Shown piece by piece: positions 18,121 to 27,644 of a stretch of DNA of 33,138 nt; the first letter of the stretch is position 1; each line of letters begins with the position of its first letter. The position numbers were made by a program, and so were the translations under genes. The stretch is from Intoshia linei (lineage: Eukaryota; Orthonectida; Rhopaluridae). The notes below the pieces were generated by a model, which was not told the origin of the DNA, did no database searches, and worked only from the letters and a program-made list of their open reading frames with translations. The stretch lies in assembly GCA_001642005.1 (NCBI GenBank), contig LWCA01000296.1:1-33138 (forward strand), given 5' to 3'.

Positions 18121-21100
18121 ATGATTAAGCGTTTTCCTTTCCATCACTTATCTTTAAGACGTCAATCTATTCAAAACCATAAAAATTTTGACGTTGTAAT
18201 TTGTGGTGGAGGATTAATTGGGTCATCAATTGCCTACAATTTGTCGTATCTCGGTTATAATAATGTCCTTATTATCAATACTCACAGGTTGTTTATTGTT
18301 GCATTAGATAATATCAACCTAGTGTCGATAAAGTGAGACTGTGGAAATCTTCTGGTATTGTTAGTCATTTGCATTCCAATGCTTTAGAACGAAGTCTAGT
18401 CAAAGATTCCACTCAGTTTTATAAAAAATTGCATAATGACGGCATAGATATTGGTAGGTTAGAATTAGTCAAGACAAATTTTACGTTTTGTGCGAAATGG
18501 TTCAATATTTTTATTTGTTAGAATTAGATTAGATTATGACTAGTTATGCGACGATTTCAAGGAATCGCTGAAATCGTTTTTTATTAATGGGTAAAATTTT
18601 AAATTTTTTACTATTACTATTTTTACAAAAAAAAATTTTATTACATATGGATTGTCACTCACTACATACAATTAATTAAATTTCCGAATATTAGTTTACT
18701 TGCAAAAAAAATATTTATTTTCGCATCTTCTACAATTGAAATCTAAACAATTTCAGGGTTGGGGGTTATATCTGGTATCCAAAACGAAATAGAATGATTG
18801 GTATAACTAGCGAATAGCTTATGTTTTTAATATTGCTAATTTTTAGGTTCTAAAATGAATATAATAATTTTATAAAAATAGAATAAAAAAAAATAAATAC
18901 TAATGTGATTTTTTAATTATGAAGGTGTCACTTTTTTATATTGAACTTTTGTGTGTGTATTAACTGGAGATAACTAATCGGTTATGTTTTTTTTTAAATC
19001 CTAGGAGTTAATTTTTTAAAAAAAAGGTAATCTGGCGTTTTGATCATGAAAATACACTTTTTTAAGGTTGCCATTTATTATCACGCTTATGATTTTAAAA
19101 ACTATTCAGGAATTTAATTTTTATACAATTTTAGGTCGTTTTATTTTTAAAAATAAGGGGAAATTGGGTTTTTTAAATTCTATCACTGTTAATTTTTTAA
19201 ATAAAAGGTAACACACACAGACATTCAATTTTATAAAAGTAAAGGATAAATGCATTATATTAAATAGTTAGTCCCAAAATCTTAATCAAAGAATAGTCAA
19301 TGAAAAAAACATTTAACTCTAATTTTTAAAAATTTATAAAATAAACTAAAATTTCTTTACGCCGCGGCCCGCGGCGCATCGGTTAAGAATCACTGTTATA
19401 TAACTTTAATATTTTTATTTTTAAAAATAATGGGTAATTTTGTAGTTTTATCCGTGATTTTAAAAATTTCAGATAATTCTATTTATGAGACTGTATTCTA
19501 ATTGAAAAGATACTTAAAAGTAGGCATGTATTATAATCCAGGGGTTCTCAGCCTTTTAACCTTCTATGTTAAAATCAACTATAATTTTAATAAAATCAAT
19601 AAGTATTATAATATTGGAAAAAAGGTAAATAATTTTTATTTGTTTCCATTTGATTCTTGAGCCTGGTCATTGAGGGGTAAATTCTTAATTCTTGGAGTTA
19701 TGCTGGTTACTTTGATAAAAATATCTCTTTGTTGACATATATTAATTTTGTTTCTATCTTTACTTTATTTTGTTTACAGTTTCAGAAATATTTAAGAAAA
19801 TTCTGAAATTCAGACTGTAAATTTCAATTTTATTATTACTTTTCAAGTTAAAAATATCAAAAATAACATTTTAAATACTTGACATTTTTAATAATATTGG
19901 TTGCAGCGCCCTTGTGGCACGCTGCAAGCCAACGTTGGGAAACACTGTTATAATATATGCTTTTTTTAAAATTTAAGAACTACTAATTTTCTTTTTTTTA
20001 GACAAAGGGTGGTTTGTGTTTTTGACTTACAATAAATATGCAAATACCTGACAGCTAAATTTATATTACTTTCCCACCGGAAAAAACTCACTTATAATTT
20101 GTGATTGATAGAATTTTTGGAATAGAAAAAATTCTATCGATATTTTTTAAATATTTTACACTTTTAATTCATTGTTAGTTATTGCTCCAACAAAAAATTT
20201 TTAATTTAATCTGTATTACACTTGCTTCATCATAAAGTTGCGTGTATGTAGACTTTTGGAACTCACTCTATATGTTTTAAATCTTGATACACTCATAGAA
20301 TTTTTTAAAGGATTTTTGGAAGGTTTTTATTCGTAGGATTAATCACTTAATAATTATACTATTATGCAAATTTGTAAATAATTGTAGATATATATTTTAG
20401 GTTACTTAAAATGCGGATCATTAAATTTGGCTAGATCATTTGATAGATTAACATTATATAAAAGAATTCAAGATAATTTAGAGTTATTACATTTACGTTT
20501 AGAATTAGTATGGATGTGAATTATTTATTGAAATTACTGCAAATAAAACCAATTAATTTTTTTTATAAAATTATTGTTCAATTCATTGGTTTTACATATA
20601 TAGTTCATTATAATGTGGTTAGGATTCGTCCGTCGAATGTGATAAATATATAAAGTATAATTAAAAAATTTTATTTTTTTTGGGACATTTAAAATTTAAA
20701 AATTCCGTTTTTTTAAATTCACTTTAACGGATATTCAATTTTATATACAAAAATGTATGCAAATGATAAAAATTAAATTAAAATTTTAATGAACCATTTA
20801 AATTGTTCATAATTAACTTGAGCCGTTATGAAACCATGAGATGAACTGGCACTATAAAAAATGTTTATGAAAAATTTGGAAATGTTTTATTCTACCCGTA
20901 TTATTACTCGTATCCCTATTTCTTCTCCGTTCGAATACAAGCACCCCAGATTATTATCAAATATTTCCAATTTTAGCTAAGTTTTATCTAGAAATATATT
21001 TTATTTATAATATAGTACAATCAATGTGAAATCCCATATTTTGACTCCAAGTATATTAAAAAAAGAAGCAGATTATTTAAACACTACAGATTTAAAGGTT

Positions 21101-24100
21101 TTATTAGAGATTTTTTTGTAATTGTATTAATACGTACGTTGTGTTAAAGTGAACCACTAATGGATTTATGATATGTAGTGTCATATAGTCTAGCTACCTA
21201 TTCAAGGTTGTTGACTTGACATTTTAAAAACAATAATTTAATTTTTTTTACATTTTTTGTTTTTTCTTACTCAATTTATAAAGATTTTGACAATCCCATA
21301 AAATGTTCAAAATATTCCCTTCAAAACCCTACAAAATTTTTAAAATTGGGGGGGAAAAAACTTCCCTTAAAAACCGTACAAAATGTTGGTTTCAAAATTA
21401 TCTTCAAACTCTGTAAAAAATGGAAGAAAAAATATTCCCTTAAAATCCTACAAAATTTTGGTCCCAAAATTATGGATATAAGATAATAAAAATATATACA
21501 TCACATCATGAAATACACAGCTCAAACGAATGTCGCTTCAGAGAATGGACGTCAAATTTATTACGTTTTTTATCTAATTTTTTTTTAATTTTGCCTAGTA
21601 ATTTCCCTTTAATGGTCTGCCATAAATTTTATAATTTATTACCGGTCCGTCGTGAAAAAAGTGCTGGAACCCCTGACATAGTCCGTTGTCTCAATATTTT
21701 TTTATTTCTTTGAATGTACATTTTGTAGAGTTGAAAACCTGTCCTTTAACTCACTGAAATGATGTTACCCGTTTTACATGCACCGATTTTACAAATAAAT
21801 GGTTCTTCTTTCCTCAAAAATAAAATATAATTAAATATAAACAATTTTATATTTTTATATTTTTACGTATATACAAAAAATTTCCATTTAGGGAGCTTTA
21901 ATGATTGAAGAAGATTGTCTTATAGAATCATTTAAATTAAAAAAATATTACTATACAAAATTTATGGAAAAAAATGTAACTCTTGTAGAAAATACTAATG
22001 TTGTCAAAATTATTCAACAACCTGATAAAACATTTACCCTTTTTACCAATACTGGATCTTACAACTCCAAAGCTCTAGTAAATTGTGCTGGTTTGGTAAT
22101 TTTATAATTTACATTTAACTTGAATATATAATTACATTCTAGTCCATTTTAAATAATATTCCAGTGGTTGACAACCATTTTAGTCTCGCGAATCACGAAC
22201 AGATATTGAACTAAGAAATAGTGTAAAATTTTCTCGTATATTGGATTAAATCCTGTTTAATACCACTCTCATATCCTCTCATTTTTATTTTTATAATTAT
22301 CATCATTTTTCATTTTTAATAATTTATTATTAATTTAATAATCATTTTTATTTCCTGTACAGGGGCGGATCCAAGAGGCTAGTTAATGGGGTGCAAGCGA
22401 AGCAAGCAATATATTTAACTTTGCGAAGGTGAAAAAATTTTTAGGGACGTCTCTTTTAATTTCATTTAAAGGTTGTTATAAAATAGTTTCCAAATTTGGA
22501 TTTTTTCGCAAAAATAAAAAAATGATCAGCACAAAACAAATGGAAATGAATTTTGTTCATTAAATAATTTTAAATCAATTAGGTCCAGTCTTCTTGGATG
22601 AAGTATTGTAAATTCATTAACTAACATTAACATTACAACATTATAAAACATTAATTAAAAATTTAGGGGCTGCAACTGCACCCCCTTGAATCCGCCCCTG
22701 CTGTACTTTATTTAGAATGCTAGAAATATCGGAATGTCGTCCCAGCCAAAAGTTTATATACCCAGTTATCCTTGTTCTCATCATACGCTTATCAGCAAAT
22801 ATAATTTTGAAAGTGATAGGATGCCAAGTATTTTACTTAAAATTATAATTAAATATTATCAAATTTTCTCTGGTTACTATTTGGGGAAATGGCGAAACTG
22901 ACCAATATAATGCGCGCAGAGACTATCATGCTCAAAGTTTTCCAATAATGGGTATATTATCAATGTTACTATGGACGTATTAAAGTGTGGTAGTTTCTGC
23001 CTTTATGATAATATTTAAAATCGAAATTGTGTTGTAACCCTCAATGCATTGAGGGTGTATGTGTGGTGTAGTTTCAATCCTGTTCTAATCAAAACTTGCC
23101 TAATTATAATTATTTAAAATTTAAATGATAGTAATTCGAGATTTTGATGGAGGCATTCATATTCAATTTCGTCCTAAAGATTCTTATATAAAAATGGGAG
23201 GCTACGAGTTGTTTGGTGAACCAATTTTGCCAGAAAAGGGAAATAATGTTAACATGTATAACCTCAAACCGGAATGGAATAAATTTAGTAATTTATAAAC
23301 TAAAGAATTTGAACAATTTACTGAAATTGAAAATATTTAAATACAGGTATCATTATTTAGATTCAATGTTACACGAATTTTTATTCCGAATTCCATTTCT
23401 TTCTAATCAAAAAGCTGATCATTTGACGAATTACGCGGAATCATTTTCACCAGATGGAAAATTTGTATTTGGAGAATCGTTAGAGGTATTACCATAATAT
23501 AAAAAATAATAATAATGGAAAATTTTAATTTTTTGATAGGTTCCAAAATACTATGTTATCGCTGGATTATGCGCTCGAGGTTTACAATCTTCATATGATT
23601 TAGGTCATCAAATGGCCCATTTAATTGTTAATGGATTTACGCCAAAATGTATGGATTTTTTTGATGTCAAGAGGTTTATTAAACTGCACAATAACAAAAA
23701 TTATTTGATAAAAAGAATATCTGAAGCTACAAGTTGGTATTTAAGAGGATTGTTTATATACTTTAAGGTTTGTCTACTACAATAATGTACTGGAATACTG
23801 AATCGTCTCATCTTATTACTTGCAGAAATATTCGATCTTCAGTTATTTCACCGCGATTAGTTGATTATGCTGTTTTCGGTCAAACTAATGCTTATGAAAG
23901 ACCACTATATTTTAAAATTCAACCAGCTGACAACGAAAAGGATGAAATAGGTTTCTAATTGCATTATTCATTTGTATCTAATACAATTATTGTCCATTAA
24001 CATAGACTTTGTACAGAATAGTAATGTCTACAATATATGTACAATCTTTAACAGGGTGTGGAAAATGGGAATTTTTTTGGGCATTCTTGAATCTGAATAT

Positions 24101-25634
24101 GTAAAAATATAGCCAGGATAGATGAACTCACATTAATATATTATGATATATGTTATACGTATAATTTTTAATATAATGTTTTTAAATTAGATATAATTAC
24201 CAATAACCAAAAAAATATGAACGAAGAAGTATCTCTTTTTAAAAAGCCAATTTGGTTTAAAAACGTTGAAAGAGAATATTGGGCATGTCGTAAGAATGCA
24301 GGAATTTTAGATATGTCTTCTTATTCTAAGGCTGAAATTAGTGTAAGTGGTTTGTTTTTTTGATATTTATTTTTACATGTGTCTAACTTGTAATTATTAT
24401 AATAATTAAATATTGCCTGTTATGCATTTGCGCTATTTTTTGAATAAATAGAATGTTTATTTTATTTTTTATTTTCAATTTTTTTATCTATAGTAAATAT
24501 CATGGTGCAATCTAAAAATTTAATTAACAGATGATATTTTTAATTGGTATTTTATGAGTATTTTTATTGATAGTTTTTTGTACAATTAAATAAAAAAATT
24601 GAAACATTTTATTCATTTTCATTTTTTAGAGTGAAAATGAGGAAGCTTTAAATTTACTACAATACATTTGTTCAAATGATGTTGACAAACCCGTTGGATC
24701 GGTTGTACACACTGGGATGTTGAATGAATTTGGTTAATTTTTAGCTAATCAATTTTTAATCATGTACATTTAGGTGGCTACGAAAATGATTGTTCTATTG
24801 TAAGATTAGGAAAGTATCGGTAAGCTATTCATTTTTAATTAACCTTTTTAAAATGATATTTTTTATTAATTGTTATTTATATATAAATACATATTCATTA
24901 ATTATTTTTATAAAAAAACGATTAGAAATTTTGAAACTAACGTCACAAATTATATATTTTTCATTTTGTTATTGACCAGGGGTGTCAGATTCAATTGGCT
25001 TGGCGGGCCAAATGCGAAAAAAATTATTACTAGGGCCACACAAAAAAATCTTTACTCAAAACATAATGTTAAAAATAACTGTTTTAATTAATTTATAATG
25101 ATTTAAATTCATAAAATGAAATAAACAATAATAATGTAATAAGCATACAAATAATGTTAAAATTGAATGTAAAATTGTAATCATGAATAAATAAATCATG
25201 AAAAATATATGAAAAAACTAAAAAAATATATTTATAAACAATTGCTATAAAATTAAAAATTTATATTATAAAGCACATTCCACAATTGGAGCTGCATAAT
25301 TTATCCTCTGTGATTGACGGAAGTAAAAAAAATTTAATTTTTTTCGTTTTACCACTGCTGGGAACACCTTATATTGTATATCATTTTACATTCTTGGCTC
25401 GAAATCAGGTGTAAATATATTTTTAGTTTTTTGATGATAAGTCCTACTATTCAACAACGTCGTTCATATTACTGGATTAAAAGACACATTAAACCCAATA
25501 GTCTCGTAAAGGACGTGGATTTAACATCAATGTATACTGTTTTGAATATAGTTGGCCCACATTCTCAAGAATTACTTCAATCTATAACCGAAACAAGTTT
25601 AGATGTGGTCAATTTCCCCAGTATGACTTCCAAG
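18121..25634 (+). CDS. PDPR: Pyruvate dehydrogenase phosphatase regulatory subunit (PDPR), apparent C-terminal truncation
   Basis: Exons: 18121-18287, 18323-18453, 20401-20515, 21016-21097, 21892-22095, 22716-22827, 23132-23287, 23361-23485, 23540-23751, 23826-23950, 24191-24342, 24630-24732, 24774-24819, 25427-25634; 1938 nt, 646 codons, open throughout. The start is rich in R, K, H and S, as in a mitochondrial targeting peptide. A FAD-binding fold follows (C-G-G-G-L-I-G-S-S, residues 28-36), then V-N-C-A-G-L, D-M-S-S-Y-S-K, and V-H-T-G-M-L-N-E with G-G-Y-E-N-D-C-S-I, and finally I-S-P-T-I-Q-Q, V-G-P-H-S-Q and F-P-S-M-T-S-K. This matches PDPR better than its relatives dimethylglycine and sarcosine dehydrogenase. 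PDPR tunes the phosphatase that reactivates pyruvate dehydrogenase in the mitochondrial matrix. The family has about 880 residues; the last 230 (rest of the glycine-cleavage-T-like domain) are not visible before the minus-strand gene. Donors at 20515 and 23751 are the weakest. Confidence 0.92.
18454..20400. other. 1.9-kb PDPR intron with repeats
   Basis: Contains a degenerate copy of the dispersed AT repeat (about 18880-19235, ending GGTAACACACACAGACATTC), a GC-rich hAT right end at 19355-19396 (complement CAGTGATTCTTAACCGATGC), and the bounded hAT MITE at 19539-19947. No exon is supported. Confidence 0.6.
19539..19947. mobile_element. 409-bp hAT MITE
   Basis: Left end CAGGGGTTCTCAGCCTTTTA and right end (complement) CAGTGTTTCCCAACGTTGGC are diverged hAT-type inverted repeats. 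The flanks TTATAATC (19531-19538) and TTATAATA (19948-19955) are an 8-bp target duplication with one difference. Interior non-coding. Confidence 0.8.
20516..21891. other. Two PDPR introns around the exon 21016-21097
   Basis: Apart from that exon, this stretch holds an imperfect threefold tandem repeat (about 21310-21480; unit with CCCTTAAAA and CCTACAAAATTTTGG) and the truncated MITE copy at 21560-21675. Confidence 0.5.
21560..21675. mobile_element. Truncated relative of the 8053-8282 hAT MITE
   Basis: Shares TTTTTTTTTAATTTTGCCTAG, TTTAATGG and ATAAATTTTATA blocks, in the same order and spacing, with the right half of 8053-8282, and ends GTGCTGGAACCCCTG. The left end and first target copy are missing. 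Confidence 0.7.
22096..22715. other. PDPR intron with nested transposon ends
   Basis: A hAT left end (CAGTGGTTGACAACCATTTT) starts at 22162, and a complete inverted-repeat element occupies 22360-22700. Nothing coding was seen. Confidence 0.5.
22360..22700. mobile_element. 341-bp inverted-repeat element (CAGGGGCGGAT ends)
   Basis: Left end CAGGGGCGGATCCAAG and right end (complement) CAGGGGCGGATTCAAG differ at one of 16 positions. The immediate flanks share CTGTA (22355-22359, 22701-22705). Such CAGGGGCGGAT ends are widespread in animal DNA transposons, but a 5-bp repeat is not the 8 bp expected of hAT, so the superfamily is left open. Confidence 0.75.
23037..23056. repeat. Perfect 20-bp palindrome
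   Basis: ACCCTCAATGCATTGAGGGT equals its own reverse complement. It lies in the PDPR intron 22828-23131, 75 bp before the next exon. Confidence 0.85.
24977..25310. mobile_element. Probable 334-bp hAT element, diverged
   Basis: The left end CAGGGGTGTCAGATTCAATT, followed by GGCGGGCCAAATG, is the common hAT terminus with a GC-rich block. The proposed right end (complement CAGAGGATAAATTATG) is weak, but flanks TTATTGAC (24969-24976) and TGATTGAC (25311-25318) match 7 of 8. It lies in the last visible PDPR intron. Confidence 0.55.
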
Positions 25635-25745
25635 GTATTAATTAATTACATTAATTAAGCTGTTTCGACAAATATTGAGAAACCTATTATATAACTCGTC
25701 AATTCACTTCTCCTTTGATGTCTTCTAAAATACAGTGCATATTCG

Positions 25746-26209
25746 CAGAGCCGTTTTAAGGCATGGGCAATATGGGCTGTAGCCCAGGTCCACTCATTAA
25801 AAAAGGCCCTAAAATTAATAAAAGTACTTCACACTTATATCTTGAAAAGAGGCCCCAATTTATTAAAAAATACTTCACATTTATATCTTAAGAAACAGTT
25901 TATAAGTTTTGAAGTGTGGGAATTCAAATAGCTAGAAAGAAAATTGTTTAAAGAATCAAAGTTCGGGTAAACATTCAATTTAAAATATATTCTACAATGT
26001 TCATCATATAATATTGACATAAAAAGTGTTTCAAATGATAATATTAAACATTAAAACCTTTTTATTAAGTGAATATTCAAAAAATAAAGTAGGAAATCTT
26101 TGATTTTCAAAAAAGGGACCCTAATTTTTTTTTTGCTTCGCTCAAAACTTTAAAGGGCCTCCGGCCCTTTGTTTAGCCCAGGGTCACGAAGTGGCTTAAG
26201 ACAGCTCTG
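25746..26209. mobile_element. 464-bp hAT MITE with perfect 8-bp target duplication
   Basis: Left end CAGAGCCGTTTTAAGGCATG and right end (complement) CAGAGCTGTCTTAAGCCACT form imperfect inverted repeats, with internal GGGCTGTAGCCCAGG and TTTAGCCCAGGG blocks. Both flanks read CATATTCG (25738-25745, 26210-26217). Interior non-coding. Confidence 0.92.
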
Positions 26210-26637
26210 CATATTCGTAAATATAAGATTTTTCATGGAAATTTTCTTGGTCTTCTCAAACTCTGATTTTTGAATATCAAAGCTATAATCACATCTACAT
26301 ATACAATGTGGACTCCAACTTAGTTTTATTTACCTCTTACAAATATTTTTAAAGTAATAGACTTTGTTACCATCTAATAATGCAGCACTCCCTAAATCAG
26401 GGGTCAGCAACCTTTTGCGTCTCGTGGGCCACTTTTTTTTTATCAAAAAATTATACAGTTCCGTTTTTTAAAATTTACACATGATAAATTTCAATTTTAA
26501 CTGAAGAGAAACGGTTCTAGTATATTCAACAAAATAATATTAAGGTCGATCTAAAAATAGAGAGCAAAATGATTTTAATGAGCCAATTATGATAGAAAAA
26601 TGTTTAAAATTTAAAAAATTTAATAATAAATAATTTC

Positions 26638-27360
26638 AGTGGCGATTCTCCAACTTGGGATAGTCGGGCCAAGCCCGAGTTGATATTTTTTTATTTTTTG
26701 AAAAATTATAAAAATATTAAAAAAAATAAAATATTTAATATTTTCGATTGTTAAATTAATTTCTAATTTGTAAATATGAATACAATTATATATTCAGTCT
26801 GAAATTCAGAAAAGATTATTCACTTGACAATCACTTGTAAGCGAAATATTTGCATAAATGTTTAAATTAAATCAATTTAAATACACATAACTCGGGCACA
26901 TTTTCATTTGACTAGTAATAAATCTATAGATTAAATTTATATAGCGGAGTGCATCTGATAATAATGAGAAATTATTTATATTTTAGTTGTATTCACTTGA
27001 CAATCACTTGTAAGCGAAATATTTGCATAAATGTTTATATATGTAAATTAAATCAATTTAAATACAATAACTCGGGCAGATTTTCATTTGACTAGTAATA
27101 AATCTAGATTAAATTTATATAGCGGTTACATCTAAAATTTTATGAGAAATTATTTATATCTTAGTTATGTCAATTTTAAATATCGTTACAAAAAATTTGA
27201 ATCTTTATTTTCTATTTATAATTTTCAAATATAGTTTATAATTACTTCTTATTGTAAATTTTTTTTTGATATTTATTATTTTTAAATATAATTTGAAAAA
27301 AATGTGTGGTTGTCATAGAAATTTTAGCCCGAGTGATCTTGATTAGTCAGAGTCGCCACT
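26638..27360. mobile_element. 723-bp inverted-repeat element with internal tandem duplication
   Basis: Ends AGTGGCGATTCT and (complement) AGTGGCGACTCT are 12-bp inverted repeats with one difference, each followed by a GCCCGAG block. No target duplication was recognised. The middle is a direct duplication with period about 173 bp (26817-26989 and 26990-27168), sharing CACTTGACAATCACTTGTAA and CATTTGACTAGTAATAAATC. Confidence 0.65.
26817..27168. repeat. Two tandem copies, period about 173 bp
   Basis: Both copies carry TAAGCGAAATATTTGCATAA, AACTCGGGCA and TATATAGCGG in the same order. They differ by small insertions such as TATATG in the second. Confidence 0.9.
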
Positions 27361-27644
27361 AATGGAAGATTACTTTTAATTAATTTAAATTTGGATTAAT
27401 TATATAATTTATTTCATATTGGCCAAAAATGTTTTATTAATAACTTTATCATCGCCCATGGTGGGAAATACGGATTTTGGTCGAAATGTTAGGTATCAGA
27501 CATTTGTCGTTTTTTTTTGGCCATGAATCAGAAAATTTGCATCTTTGTCGTTAACCTACCGAGATATTTATAGAAGTAAAAATACATCAACGACAAATTA
27601 ATTTTTAATGTACATTACATATTCGAGATTTGATGTTTTAAAAT

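Larger units (their letters stand above)
25635..27644. other. 2-kb gap after the last visible PDPR exon, mostly transposons
   Basis: Contains a hAT element at 25746-26209, a hAT left end at 26398 (CAGGGGTCAGCAACCTTTTG), and an inverted-repeat element at 26638-27360. The rest, 27361-27644, is AT-rich and carries an ATTAAA signal (minus strand, 27609-27604) for the CCP1 gene. I searched all frames by eye for the missing PDPR domain and found nothing convincing. Confidence 0.5.

Noticed and set aside
24790-25091. Overlapping plus-strand frames after the PDPR microexon
   Set aside because: They read through the donor at 24820 into intron and hAT sequence.
25640-26340. Possible PDPR C-terminal exons on either side of the hAT insertion
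   Set aside because: Short open stretches exist (for example around 26235-26360), but phase and residues do not fit the T-protein domain.
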